The notes beneath the pieces were generated by a model. It was not told where the DNA came from. It saw only the letters and a list, made by a program, of their open reading frames with translations, and did no database searches. Shown in pieces: positions 11,351-23,991 of a stretch of DNA of 64,000 bases. Position 1 is the first letter of the stretch, and every line of letters begins with the position of its first letter. The stretch is from Archilochus colubris (Eukaryota; Chordata; Aves; Apodiformes; Trochilidae): assembly GCA_023079485.1 (NCBI GenBank), contig CM041084.1, forward strand, positions 17,822,609 to 17,886,608. The letters are read 5' to 3'. The position numbers and the translations under genes are program-made.

Positions 11351-14300
11351 TCCACTTGTGTGGATAATTTGTAAAGGTAGTGGGTAAAAATTTTTAGCTG
11401 TAGTTATTCTACTGTTGTTTATACATAACACAAGCAAGTGGAGTTACATTATGTAAAGTAGGTAAAGAATATTAGCAGAATCTACTGTATAACACAGTGT
11501 ATAGAAAATCATAGAGATTCCTGGAAAGAGAAAAGAATGTGTTTTTACAGAATGAATGACCTCCTAGACATGTGAAGAGAAAGGAGAACAGGTGCACTTG
11601 TGAATGAGTTCAAACCAGCATTAATCATATAGATGTTTCAGAGAATAGGACAGTGAAATTGTGAAGCAAAGAAGAAAAGTTCACAGAAAAGATACGAGGA
11701 ACTTTTAGACTAAGGAATTTGAAAAAAGATGTGAGAGGAAGTCAGAATGCTGAAAACACTGAGCAAAGTGGTATTGCGTTTCAAAAGTGTTGCATAGCTT
11801 AAAGTGGGTGTTCAAATGTGAGATATTAGGCTTTAGCAGTGAAGGAAACCACCTTGTAGAGAGGCTGCACATGTTGTTTCTCTTTAAATTATTTTTAATT
11901 TTTTTACTGCATAAATAACAAACAAATAATCCATTATAAGTGCTCTTTTTATCCCTTAATGCAATGTAAATCTTTTGTCCAATCAAGAAGATGCAAATGT
12001 AAATACCAGTAGTACAAAGTAAGCATTTTAATAGTTTACCTTGTTATTCTATACTTATGCTGTATTTTCCCCTTATTTTATATCTTAAATGCTTGAAATG
12101 CATTTTTTTAAAGTTTTAAAATTCACAGGAGAGGCATTTTTTCCCAAATTTCCTTTTTCTTTGTGGTACGATTGAAATCTCTAGTACTGTAGATTATGTA
12201 TTATATATAACATACTTTTTGTTTAAGTATTTTAAATGCCAGATAGAGTAACATCTTATTCTTGATACTAGAACAGAACTCTTGTATGTAAAATATGCAT
12301 TATGATGTGTTCAAATTACAAAAAGTATTCTGTAACTTTCAAAGAGTTGTGTGATATGTAAGAGAAGACACAGAATGTTCACCAGAAAAAACTTTTGAAG
12401 CTTTTTTGGAACAAGCTATGCAAGAAAACATGTAATTGGAGATCTGGAGAGAAAACTGCAGATATAGCAAGAAAAATCAAGGGTGAAAATGGTACATTTT
12501 TGTAAAAGGTCATGAACTTATTATCCAAATGTGGAAATCTTTAAGCATATTTTTTGAAGTGTATTTCTAGTGCCATTATTTTTACAGGAGACATTAGGCT
12601 GGGAAGGTACTAGAGTGCTATTTGGGACTACCCTGTGCTATTTTAAGTATTTTGAGTAAAATAATTTATAGTACTCTATTAATGTCACACAAATGTTTAT
12701 CGCTGATAGGCTGACCAAGAGTTGGTAGTTGTACTTACTTTTTAAATCTATTTTTAAAAATAAATAAATAAAAGGAAAATAGTCTATATAATAATTTTGT
12801 TGAAACTAACAAGAAGCATCAGAAAGCTTTATAAAAGTTGTATAAAATATTGCTCTTCATTATATTCTTAACCCATGCATGAACAGCTCAGTTACAGAAA
12901 AGTCCAGCTCTCTTCTACTGCTATTTACAGAAGTCCCTACATTACAGCTTCACATTTCTCCCTGTTCCTACAGTTCTAAATAACTTCTAAAATAATGTCT
13001 TCATTTTCTTCTGTGTTGTTAATCATTTAAATCAGCATTTTGAGTGTTTAACAGAAGTTCACACAATATGACAGCCACTTGGATAGAACCGTCCATTCAC
13101 TATGAGAAGCCCCTTTTGGATCTCAGCCTTTTCCTCCCCCCCAGATGCAGGTGTAAGTAGCTGGCCCTAATGCCTGAGCACTGTCCTACGTACTCAGTCT
13201 CTAGCACTCAAATGGGAAACATAATTCAGCCTCATATGTCCATACATCATGTTTGTATCCCTTCTGTAACATAAATATGTCATTCTATCCAAATTACTAT
13301 CCTCATCTTTAGTTCACTGAAATGTGAGAAATCTATAGCCTTTTTCAAAACTTCTCATATGCTTTAGGCTCATAAAAAGCAGTCTCAGGCTCTCAAGAGA
13401 TTCTAACTAAGGCTTGCACAGGATTGATGTTGCATCTCTGTTCTCTATGCATCATTGAGGTGTATAGTACTAATGAGATCTGAAAATGCCATCTGACTGT
13501 GCTGGCAGCCTAAGGTCAACAGTATGTCCTGTAAAGGAGGATATGGGGTCTGGGATGTACCCCCTGAGGCAACTCAGCATCTCTGCCCAGCTGGAACTCA
13601 TAGCTATGCAACCTGTTCTAGAGCTGGATCATTAGGCCAGAGCCATCATTCCTCTGTATGGAAGCAATGCATTTAATTCCTTCTTGCAACAGACTGTTAG
13701 CTGCAGCAGTCAGCAGTGATAGGGCTTGCTTCTCTTTTGCTTCATTTGAGTAAGCCCCAGTCAGGCTGTTTTACTTCATGAAAAGAGATATATTTAAATA
13801 TTCTCTGTAGTGGGTGCTGCAATCCAGGCTCCCCTGTGAATATACTCAGAAGCTGTCATTGCACACTTTATGGCTCAGGTTTCTGCTGGATGTGACCAAG
13901 GGTTGTCATTATCACAGTGGGCTGTGGAATTCTAGGGTTACCAAATCTCCTTCCCACTTTTGGATTTGGCAGAAGTACTTTCAGAAAACCTAGCTGGAGC
14001 AGAAGCAGCTTATAAAGAAAAGTTGGTAATTTCCACTGGAAATTAGATGTTAAACCTTTCATTGCTAATAGGTTTCAAAATAGTTTGGCAGCAGTACTAA
14101 AACCATCTTGAAGCTTTTAGTGGTACAAGTTCAAATAGTAGTAGTTTTAGTGCTGTCATGCAGAATTCTTCAGTGCATCATCAAGGACTTTGGTGCAGAT
14201 TAGGACTCTGCCTCTTAATCAAATGGTATGTGTGTGCCCACAGTAATGGCTATGAAATTCACTGTAAATACACCCAGGCTGTCAGTAAGCCATCATTCTG

Positions 14301-14589
14301 GAGCCAGATAGAGTACACTGATACTTATGAATACATTTTAGCTAAAACATTGAGTTCTGCCTTTTAAAAAAAATTCATATTCGCAGATTGTCACAATATA
14401 ACTAAGAAGGTAAAGAGTATTCCAAATTTTTATTTTACAAACTAATGATGTTATTTTGAAATGGCAGAGGATGTAGTGAGAAGCAAAACAGTAGCTGACT
14501 ATATACTAATCATAGCATTTAGGCAAGGTGGAGGGGAAATGGTCAGAGTCATCTTTACATCAAGAAATAAGTTGCAATGACTGTTACTA
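11351..14589. other. AT-rich intron-like stretch, no gene seen
   Basis: Unique sequence with somewhat higher GC at 13,080-13,700, but no splice-flanked open frame that I would call. Confidence 0.55.
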
Positions 14590-15088
14590 AAATCTGGTAG
14601 AACCATATCTGAATATTACATCCAGTTCTGGGCCTCCCAATTAAAGAGAGACAGGGAACTACTGGAGAGAGTCCAGAGGAGGGCAACAAAATTGATTGGT
14701 GTTTGAGCATTTCTCATATGGAGCTCTTTATCCTGGAGAAGAGAAGGCTGAGGGGAGATCTTGTTAGTGACTACAAGTATCTAAAGAGTGGGTGCAAGGA
14801 AAATGGAGCCAGATTCTTCTCAGTAGTTCCCAGGGGTAGGATGAGGGCAATGGGCACAAGCTGAAACATAGGGAAGTTCCATTAAACATAAGAAAAAACT
14901 TTTCTACTCTGAGGGTGACAAGGCACTGGCACAGGCTGCCCAGGGAGGTTGTGGAGTCCTGTTCTCTGGAAATATTCAAAACTCACCTGGATACTGTCCT
15001 GTATAATGTGACCTAGGTGATCCTGCTTTAGTGCAAGAGTTGGACTAGATGAGGTCCCTTCCAACCCTGATAATTCTCTGATTCTGTA
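14590..15088 (+). mobile_element. CR1 LINE, 3' half
   Basis: TCCAGTTCTGGGCCTCCCAA, GAGAAGGCTGAGGGGAGATC, CACAGGCTGCCCAGGGAGGT and GAGGTCCCTTCCAACCCTGA, followed by an ATTCTCTGATTCTGTAA tail. Degraded. Confidence 0.92.
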
Positions 15089-15163
15089 AACAAATGCTGT
15101 TTCCAACTTCCTGATTTATTTCTGGTATTAATTTTCCAAGGAATGGATAGGATATGATAAGAA

Positions 15164-15690
15164 TAAGATTAGAATAATTTTCAGTTGAAAGGGACTCAAA
15201 ATGATCATCTGGCCAATTCAAGGCTGACTGAAAGTTAGAGCACGTTGTTAATGGCATTGTTCAAGTGCCTCTTACACACTGATAGGCTTGGGGCATCGAC
15301 CTCCTCTTTATGATCCCTGCTCTAGTGTTCAAAACCCCCTCTTGGTAAAGAAATGCTTCCTATTGTCCAGTCTAAACCTCCCCTAATGCATCCTTGAACC
15401 ATTCCCAAGAGTCTTATTACTGGATCCAAGGAAGGTGGGCTCAGCACATCCCTCTCCACTTTTCCTCCTCAGGAAGCTGCAGGGATCAATGTGGTCACCC
15501 CCCAGCATCCTTCTGTCCAAACTGGACAGCCCAGAGTCCTCAGCCACTTCTCACAGGACAGTCCTTCCTTCACCAGCTTTGTTGTCCTTCTCTGGATGCA
15601 CTTGTGTATCTTCACATCCTTCTTAAATTGAGGGCCCAGAACATCACACAGTACTCAGGGTGAGGCCAAGGTGAAGGCCAAGAACTTATG
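15164..15690 (-). mobile_element. CR1 LINE, diverged, minus orientation
   Basis: Reverse-complement CR1 words include TTGAAAGGGACTCAAAATGA, ACTCAGGGTGAGGCC and GTCCTTCTCTGGATGCACTT. More diverged than the copy just to its left, so probably an older subfamily. Confidence 0.82.
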
Positions 15691-17000
15691 CTGTAAGTAT
15701 ATGGACACATTTTTGTATGCAAGTGGGTTTGTGTGCACGTACATGCAGTATTTCAAAAGCTTGATTTACATTGGTGAGGAAAACTGACTGGTGCTTAAAA
15801 TCTGAACACAGTGACAAAAGTGTGTAGGGTACTGTGTTACCAAAATCCCATGGTCTCATAATCAAGGAAGAGGACAGCTTTTACTGAAGTCCTAGTTTAG
15901 TTCCATGGCAAGGTGACATTAGCAAACTGAAGAAATGTGAGCAACATGTAACAAAGGTGGAAAAAGGGAAAAACGTAGTAATATAAGTAGCATAAAATAA
16001 GACACTGTATCAAGGAAAGAACTGTAAATGTCACCAGTACTTGACAACTGAACACAGACTCATAGTTTACAATTGCTTTTTAAGGGGCTGAAATAATTAT
16101 TGAGTGACTAGATAAGTGTAAGATATTTCTTTGGAATTTATAGATACAAGCTGTGACAGAGTTAAAATTATAAACATCCAAATGTAACCAATAATGGATA
16201 TTAAAGATAATAGCAATAAATATAAATAAATTTTTGAAATTATCCTTTTCTTTGCATTTCAGAACTGGTATATTTGTAAATGAGTGTTTTTCATGACAGG
16301 TGGTACAATTGCACCCTCTTGTGGTTTACATAATGCAGACTTTAAATACCTAAAGTAGAGTTTAGGCATGGAAAGGTACATCATACTTTGGAGGATGGAT
16401 TTTTTTGAGAATGCATTTGTTTTCAAGGCAAATTCCCAATAAATCATCAACAATAACAGCTTCAGTTTATAATTTTAACCAGAAATGCTCAAATGTTTTC
16501 TTCTTTGGTGCCATAGGAGAGCATCAGTATTTTGCACCTTATTTCTTTGCAATACATACAAAAATCACAACTGTTATTCAAAAAGACAATTGATTATTTT
16601 GAGGGTATGTTGAATCTCAGAGAGAAATGTGTGTTTCTCAAGTGCATCATAAGTAGCTTTATTCTCTCACCTTTACCTGTTTTACTAGAATACCATGAGG
16701 ATAGGTGGATGGATTGAGTTTAAATTTGTTATATTACAAAATTATGCAGCACATCTGCCTGGTATTATTGGAAAAGAAATCCTAAGAGTCTACAACACAT
16801 AACTTTATTTATAGTACATAACATATTTATAGTAAATATATAATAAAATCTGTTGTGACTAAAACATGCTTTTTTTTTACTTAATAGCTAGAGTGAAAGC
16901 AATAGAACGGAAAAGATGAGGAATACTGGAGCTTCCTGTGTACAGGGTGTGTTATAATTGCCTTCCAACCTCTAGCCCCTCTTTCTTACAACTTAAAAGT
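15691..17000. other. AT-rich intron-like stretch, no gene seen
   Basis: Unique AT-rich DNA; nothing supportable. Confidence 0.55.
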
Positions 17001-17300
17001 TCCCTAGTTTAAGCAAGCCAAACGCTACCGCTGTGGGCAGATGGTAGAGAGAACATTGCTACAAAACCTGCCACTCAAAGTGTAACAGATGACTGTAGCT
17101 ACAGAAAATTGTCCCTTTGTTCATTTTGCTAATGAGTGTCCTCATTGCAGCAGGAGACCGAATAGTTAATTACTTGCACTTCTTGGGTTTAGCAGGTGGT
17201 GGGGCTAGAGCTAAGGGATGTCTGAGCAATCTGCAGGAGTACACGGTTCTGAAGAAAGTCTTGGGTGGTTTTCGTGTCCTTTCCCTAAAATAGTAAAAGC
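17000..17300. promoter_or_regulatory. Candidate conserved non-coding block
   Basis: Unique, balanced-composition sequence with TTGCTAATGAG, AATAGTTAATTACTTG and the E-box GCAGATGG. Followed at 17386 by an E-box-containing dyad. Enhancer status is inferred from appearance only. Confidence 0.28.
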
Positions 17301-17385
17301 GATGGTCACACATATTTAACCCTGTAAAACTTAGTCAAAGGATTAATTAAAATATTTATGTCTATTTTATTTAAAGGTTCCTTTT

Positions 17386-17408
17386 TGAGCATCAGCTGTT
17401 GATGCTCA
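17386..17408. repeat. 9-bp inverted repeat with an E-box at its centre
   Basis: TGAGCATCA and TGATGCTCA flank a 5-nt centre GCTGT. The overlap forms CAGCTG (17393-17398), an E-box core of the class bound by PTF1A/E-protein dimers. Confidence 0.85.
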
Positions 17409-18430
17409 TATACAGCCAGCGGAAGGGAACAAATACTTAAGCCTATTAAGAGCTGTAACAGTTACTTAAAAGGTCTTTTGAAAATCGGTTTGTTTTGCAG
17501 CAGTTCAGAGCTGACCACAGCCAGAGCCGAGTGTTAGCTAATTGCTTAAATATTGCATGTGCTGTTTCCTTAAGGCTGCTGCTTTCCCTGCAGTGTGTGC
17601 TTCTGTCCACAGGACTTGGTAAAAGTTTTCAATAAAAATATTCGCTCTACTAATTATACCACAGAGAATCAGTTTTAAATCTGTTGCTGCGTAAAGAATG
17701 TTTAAAATGAAATACTGAAAATACTGAAGCATTTAAATAGAATTTAATTTTAAAATATACGTTTTTAGAAGTTACATTTTTGGTAATCCTACTTAGTCTT
17801 TATGTAAACTGCCACTGTTTCTTTAGTAAAAGAAGGGGAACCACAAACTAATTACTTTCCAAAGCACTTGGCATTTTATTTACATGAATTCTGATAAAAT
17901 TAGTGAAAACTTTGTGGCCAAAACTTTATGTACATTATGTATGCCTTGTTCTAGTAGTCCGGAGATCAAGAATGTCTTTTTTGAGGAAAAACAAATAGTT
18001 ATGGACTAAATTTTACCCATCATTAGATTATTGATTAAGTTTATACACCATTTGTGAAACTTGAAGTTTTATTTTTCTAACGTCTTTAACATTTTTAATT
18101 TTAAGCAGTTCTTAAAAAAAGAGTTCATACTTTTACCAAGCAGAGCAAATAATATCTTAAATTTTCCTCAGTAAGCAAAGCAACTGCTATCTGAGTCTTC
18201 TCTTTTGTGTTAATATTTTAAACAGTTTCAGGAGTTAGTTAATATTCTGGTATTACTATGAAGATCTGTGCCAGCTCTGAAAGGTTTTCTATAATTTTAA
18301 AAGAAATATGTGGCAGTAAAATCTAGACAGCCATAAGACAATATATTCAAATGTTTTCAATAGCTTTGAAACCAACAAGAAAAAAAGAGTAGCTGTCCCA
18401 ATAAGCTTCAGTTGCATAAGAAGTCTTTTC
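17409..18430. other. AT-rich intron-like stretch, no gene seen
   Basis: Unique AT-rich DNA. TTTTGCAGCAGTTCAGAGC at about 17,500 resembles an acceptor, but no donor follows. Confidence 0.5.
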
Positions 18431-19110
18431 CATAATGGACGTGGCAAGATTTAAACAAAGGGCATGCATAATAAAAATGTAAATGAGTTTGCTTTACTAA
18501 AACTATAACTTTAAAGTCTTTTGTTGCATGTTATCCTGGAACCTTCTTACAAGGTAATCACTGTTTGCATAGAGATTTAAACCGAAGTCTTCAATAGCAT
18601 TAAACCCCTGCACGGTCTATGTGTGACAGGCATGCAAAGCCATGTTAATGTTCAGAATATGAATTGCCTCTGGGTGGCTCCGACACCAAGTAGAAAACCA
18701 ACTGTGTTGATATCAGAAGGCCTGATGGACTCCATGCGGCTCCCAGCCTGAAAACTTCACCGCTTTGACATGTGATGTGCTCCTCATGACACTGGCAGCA
18801 CTGTCACTGAGAAATGGCACAAAGGCAACAAGCCCCCCTCCTTAGCCATGCACTTTGCAACCCCCTGGTGCTGCCTGTCCGCAGTCTCTCCTGCCTGCCT
18901 AGTTACGGACAGAAACACGGGGGGAAGTGTGGGTGGATAGGCCCCAGCTGCCTTCCTGGACACAGCCTCCATAATAAATTGACCTGAATGATGAGGGCAC
19001 ACAAACAGTATGATATGCATTATTCCTGTCAATAAAATGTCCCCATGTGTTATGGGCTTTGTATATAATGTACTGCAGCCTTTCTTCCAGCGGGGACCTA
19101 TTTAGAGGCT
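18430..19110. promoter_or_regulatory. Candidate conserved non-coding block
   Basis: Unique sequence with many homeobox/POU-like words (GCATGCATAATAAAAATG, GTTTGCATAGAG) and moderate GC. Just upstream of the 19.25-kb exon. Called by appearance only. Confidence 0.28.
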
Positions 19111-19250
19111 CCACTTTTTTCTATTCATGTTATGACTCTGTAATAGAATTCAGAAATTATATGATACTGTGTTGTATAATATTGCACCAGTGCAGCATAT
19201 TTAAATCTCTGATTCCTTGCTTATAAATTCAAGGCATCGCAGTGTTTCAG

Positions 19251-19397
19251 GTTGTCTTTGAAGATGATGACCATGAAACAAAAAAACGCGTGAAAAAGAG
19301 AATGAGGATTTCAAAGAAGAGATTTTCAAACTGCACAATGAGGTTTCTCGTCATGAAAATGCCCTGAAATGCTCTGAAGCAGAAAAATGTTTGTTTG
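19251..19397 (+). pseudogene. Coiled-coil exon of the C10orf67-like gene, with an apparent 1-nt frameshift
   Basis: The exon follows TTTCAG and ends at G/GTAAAA. The 3' two thirds read KTREKENEDFKEEIFKLHNE and continue to ...CSEAEKCLF, a charged helical peptide. The 5' part is open only in a different frame (VVFEDDDHETKK). The switch falls in a run of seven A's at about 19,280-19,286, where one more A would join the two frames. The stop TGA at 19274-19276 blocks the second frame upstream. The exon ends in phase 1, matching the next exon. Assignment to C10orf67 rests on synteny with PTF1A, not on recognised residues. It could be a true frameshift, a sequencing error in a homopolymer, or a different acceptor. 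Confidence 0.45.
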
Positions 19398-20552
19398 GTA
19401 AAACTTTAAACTGATGTTAGAGCAAGATGATTACTTTAAAGGCAGCATGTAAGAGATGTTACTAAAGATAGAGTTGATTGTTCACATGCTTCAGAAGGAT
19501 GGTGACTTATTTCTGAACTGTTGTCTTATTCTGGAATTGAATGCTAATTTTGTATGTATTTGTAGAGACATTCATACATATTTATTCTAATTTTATTGCA
19601 TATATTTACATATTTTTAATTTATGACAAAGGAATCTTTGCTATGGCTTTTGAGACTTCTAATATTGCCTAGCAGTGTGGCTCGAGTTCATATTTTGAAA
19701 CAGATACATGCTGTAAATTTACTGAAATAGAGTAGTATCAATATTTGTATTTTTAAAATGTGGTCTACAATATTTTATCTTATGGCAACTTCATTAAAAC
19801 TTACTCTTTCTTAGTTCTTAAGCTTCTGTGAAATATTTGAATGTGCAGTTCTTCAAATAATTAGTTCTGTGTTTCTGTGGAAATTTCTGACATAATCAGA
19901 TTCTCTCAAATAAGCCATCAGTGCTTTTGGTACCTGTGCTTTGTTACAGCTCTTAAAAGGAGGTGGGTTTTGTTTCCTGATAAATGCAGTGTACAGTCTT
20001 TATCTGCAGGTTACTTCTTGTAGATTGCCAGAGTGAAATATTTCATGCAGAAGTAGAAACTACAGCAACAGAGTAGAATTTGGCTATTCAGCTTCCTTAT
20101 GTCTGTGTAGTTTAGAGCCAGTATCACATTTAGTAGCGGCAAGATAATTATTTTTTTTTTAAATATTCCTCATTCTAGTTTATCCTCTGATTCAATAGTG
20201 CTTCTTATCTTTTGGTAGTTTTGTATGAGCAATAAAGAAACACCTGCTAAAACACTTTGTATTGGCTGTGACTAACAGCAAGGATGTCCAGAATCAGTAT
20301 TAATGAAAAGCTGTGGGCACTCAGTCACACTTGGCTCTTGAACTTACTTCTTCATCTCCCTCTGACCAGCCGGCTGAACAGCAGGGAGAAGGCTGTGAAT
20401 GTCAAGGGCGGTGGTGAAGGTCACAGCTCTGCGAGGACTCGCATCCCCAGTGCATTCCTCTGGGTTTAGAGACTGACCTGAAGCAAACATTCTGAATACA
20501 TTCATGTAAGCATGTAATTTCATGGGCTTTCTCTTTCTCCCCTTGTTTTCAG
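19398..20552. other. Intron between the 19.25- and 20.55-kb exons
   Basis: AT-rich; no repeat or further exon recognised. Confidence 0.45.
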
Positions 20553-20611
20553 ATAAGCAAGTTCAAAGAATGTGGTCAAAAACGGAAAGAGATGAGCAAA
20601 CTGTTCACAAG
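20553..20611 (+). CDS. Coiled-coil exon of the C10orf67-like gene
   Basis: A 59-nt exon between a good acceptor (TTGTTTTCAG) and a strong donor (ACAAG/GTATGT). Entered in phase 1 from the 19.25-kb exon it reads DKQVQRMWSKTERDEQTVHK without a stop and leaves in phase 0, as the 23.99-kb piece needs. Entered in phase 0 instead it reads ISKFKECGQKRKEMSKLFTR and would splice in frame to the piece at 21,544. I prefer the first reading because it is part of a four-exon phase-consistent chain, but both are possible. Confidence 0.45.
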
Positions 20612-21543
20612 GTATGTAATTTTTGGTTTTGTGAGCTGCATTCTTGGCAAAACAGTAATGAGCTTGGACTGTTGGCAGTCCAAATAATAATAGAAAGCTG
20701 AATTATGAATGAATTGTGTTACTTTGTGGTTTATGGTAGTATAACTCCTGGTAGAGAAGTAGTAAATTGGTATTCCTTTCATGAATGTTGTAATTTTTAT
20801 TTTCTCCCCCTGTGTATTTTGTAATGTTCATAAAGCACAATGAAAATACTGAACCTCAAGAAGCTACAGGATAATGATTGAATACTTTAATGAAAAGCCG
20901 CACTCAGTGAGCTTTTGAAGGCAAGGAAAGATTTCTGTATGCAACTAGCTAGTAACTTCAAGTAAGAAAATGCCTATTTTTGTAACCTATGACTTGTTAA
21001 ATATTCCACTATGACTGGACAGAGCTGTTAGGATATGTGAATTACTTGTTCTGTGCTATCTGAGCAAAACAGTAGCTGAAAAAGGCATAAAACCAAATTT
21101 AAAAAAACCCCAACTTTCCACCATCATTGTTTATTGACTACTAAGGGATCTTAGAGACTGACAGCTCTGTGTTTTCCCAATGTATCATCTAGATACCTTT
21201 CCAGTGAGCTCCCTGTCTCATGGCAGTTCTCCAATGACTTTTTTCTGCAGTGTATCATTCCCATTATGAAAAGTAGGAAATAGACACAGAACTTCTTCCT
21301 ATGCTTCCTATAACAAGCATTCCTTCTACAAAATATCTTCAAAATGCTTTGTAGATAACCAGGAAATAGTGATATTTTTATGTGCTTATTCCATGATTAC
21401 TAAAATGTCACACAATTTAAAAGTCCATTAGGATTCTGCACACGAAGTCCAAAATCAGAAGCAGAAAATTAATTGGTCTGCCTAATGCGCTGGTCTGTCA
21501 AAGAAGGATTGCTTCTTCTGTTAGCTTTTCCTCTTTTTTTCAG
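20612..21543. other. Intron-like stretch, no further gene seen
   Basis: AT-rich unique sequence. Confidence 0.45.
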
Positions 21544-21640
21544 GTGTGACAGTATTCAGGAATTATGCTTAGATTTGAAGTCTCATTATGCTGGAAAGAA
21601 ACGCCAGTCATCAGTTCCTATACTGAATGTTTCTTCTTAG
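21544..21640 (+). CDS. Possible alternative terminal exon
   Basis: After the acceptor CTTTTTTTCAG the frame reads CDSIQELCLDLKSHYAGKKR and continues to a TAG at 21638-21640. No good donor follows, so it could only be a last exon. ATTAAA (22150-22155) and AATAAA (22183-22188) lie about 510-550 nt downstream and could end such a transcript. It fits the alternative (phase 0 to 2) reading of the 20,553-20,611 exon. A 31-codon open frame is not rare by chance. Confidence 0.2.
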
Positions 21641-22899
21641 TTCAGTTGCAAAGTCCAAAGAATATTTTTAATAGTAGATTTTTTTCCATCCTTTCACTCA
21701 CAGGAAATTTTTCCTTATGCTTAGTATGTGTTTTCCTTTCCTTCCCATCATCTTCATACAATGGATGATGTTGTCTTACGTCTTCCCATTGGTCATACCT
21801 CAGTCTATGGATCTAAGCAGCAGCATCAGAACTCTTTTCTGTGTGCCTTTTACATGAACTGGATGCACTACATGCAGTTTGGGAGGAGCATCACCCCTTC
21901 CTCCCAAACTGGCCCCAGTACAGCTACCATACAGGCAGCCCATCCCAGTTGCTGCCCAGCCTAGTGAGCTGAACTGTGAAACTGAAGTGCTGTGAGAAGC
22001 CTTTGTGGCAGTTCTGCTCTTCCTCTTATAATTCTGTTAATTAATTACACTTCCATATCCAAAAAACACCTACAATTCTAAAATATTAACTACACTGCTT
22101 GAAGTTTCTGATTTCCACACAGCCCCCTGGGCCCTCCTTTGCATATCCCATTAAAAGATGTTCTCTCAATAGCCAGAATGTGAATAAACTCTTCTTTGCT
22201 TAAAAAGCTTTGATCTTCAAAAAGGAGGAGCTAGGCATGAAGGCACACGCTGCTGGAGTGCCCAGCAGTCAGACATTGTACTCCAGAAATAGAGTGCACA
22301 AAGTTGATACAGGCAGTAGTATCAAATATATGCTGTTTAAGGAAAAGTTAACACAAATTAAACTGAAGGCAGCCACCAGTCAGTGATAAGTAGCAATGAA
22401 ACAGGCTGAAAACACTGTCTCTTACCTTGACTGACTTGCAATTGATTGATTTCTTGTAGGTGGTACTTGGAGTCTGGAGCTCCCTCCTGTGCATGGGCAG
22501 CCAAGCTGTGCCCTAGCTGTAGGCAATCACCTCCCTAATTTCTCTCAAAGCAGCATAAGAGATGGCAAGGACTGAGTTTTTCTAATGAGCTGTAGTATTT
22601 ACCCAGGGTTCTGATCACTGATGAACCCATTGCTCCATCTATCAATTACTTAACTGCAGGTTTATGCTGTGTTCTGGTAGGAAAATGTTCTCTCTAAAGC
22701 TAGATACAGGGAGAGCAAGCACAGAGGAGCTGTAGTGTATAGGCTACACATTAAGATACTTTACAGAGAGAAAGGGACTTTTCTATAGGTTTCTTCTTCC
22801 TTCTGATTTTTGCTGAGCATTTTTGCTTGGGTTTTAGGGGTGGGAGGGAGTTCTCTTTATATTTTTCTTGTAATTCATAGTCTAATGTAAATGCATAAA
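21641..22899. other. Intron-like stretch or alternative 3' UTR
   Basis: Includes ATTAAA (22150) and AATAAA (22183), which could end a transcript from the possible terminal exon at 21,544. Otherwise featureless. Confidence 0.4.
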
Positions 22900-23230
22900 T
22901 AACCTAGTGAATCAAAACACAAAGTTGACCGTTTCTCATGCAGTCACAGCTTTGGTATGTTGTCAAGCTCGTGCATGAGTATTCTGTATCTAGTCTCATG
23001 AATTTCATATTCTTTGTGTCCAATGGCACAGCTTGAACAGAGCTGGTGGCTTATTCTCATCATAGAGGGGTAGTTAAGCTACTTTTCTATGACTTGGGAT
23101 ATTGTAATCAAGCCCCATAAAACTCCCAGCGGCATACAATGTCGGCTGCCCTGATTTGTGGCTGAGCAGTCGGGCTTCTAGATTATTATGCTGAAGGGGA
23201 GCATTTCTCCATTTTTATGAAACAAAATGA
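22900..23230. promoter_or_regulatory. Candidate enhancer inside the plus-strand gene
   Basis: A block of unique, balanced-composition sequence with motif-like words: TTGTAATCAAGCCCCATAAA (paired-type/CDX-like), GATTATTATG, TCTCATGAATTTCATATTC. It stands out from the AT-rich introns on both sides. It lies about 33 kb downstream of PTF1A. In human a distal pancreatic PTF1A enhancer lies about 25 kb downstream of that gene. Confidence 0.33.
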
Positions 23231-23991
23231 ATGTCAGTCTTGTACACAGCGTTGTCTGGTTTTAAATATGTCCGAAATGCAAATAGGGTAAGTAAAAAAC
23301 TCTTCTCCTGGTGACACTGAGAAATGTAGATGTTTAACTTGCAAGACTAAAGTGACTGGCTCTGACAGAAGTCCCACACAGCTCAAACCCAGGAGGGCTG
23401 GGAAGGTTTGCCATGAAATGTAACTGTTTAAGCGATGTTGACTCTGCAGCTTCTGAGGAATTCTTGAGGATTTCTGCTTAAACTGCTCTTTAGGCACAAT
23501 CCTTTATCCTCAGTGAAATTAGAGGCTTAATTTGGGTATGTTAGAACTCCCTGCAGATGACACAGACATCTGCTGATCTTGGTACAAAGATACAGCAGTG
23601 CAGTGGGCTTGCTCCAATGATTCCAGCCTGCCACTGCTGTTTGGGACAGGTTTCCACAAATACCCATTGTTCTGAGAGTTTAAATCACTGAAATCTCTTT
23701 TCCTAAGGTTTTCATTTTCTTCCTACCTCCTGTGACATCACACTCTACTTTGCTTATGCCAAAAGAACTTAAATGTGTGTGACTCTTGTGACACTCTTAA
23801 ACCCTACATAAAAGTACCTAACTGTAAGTGAAAATGTTGCTGTATAACCAGTTATACAAAAATATGTATATGTCCTTATGTAGCCTCTTGATCAGGGAGG
23901 CTGATCAGGAAGACTTAGAAAGGGTTGTTAGAGAATTATGCCTACTTGTGTTTCGAAATCCAACATTGATTCTCACATGTTTATATTGCAG
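23231..23991. other. Intron-like stretch, no gene seen
   Basis: An 87-codon minus frame at 23234-23497 is not supported by start context or recognisable sequence. Confidence 0.45.

Noticed and set aside
11152..11437. Ser/Phe/Leu-rich minus frames
   Set aside because: Translation of the GA-rich simple repeat at 11,241-11,350.
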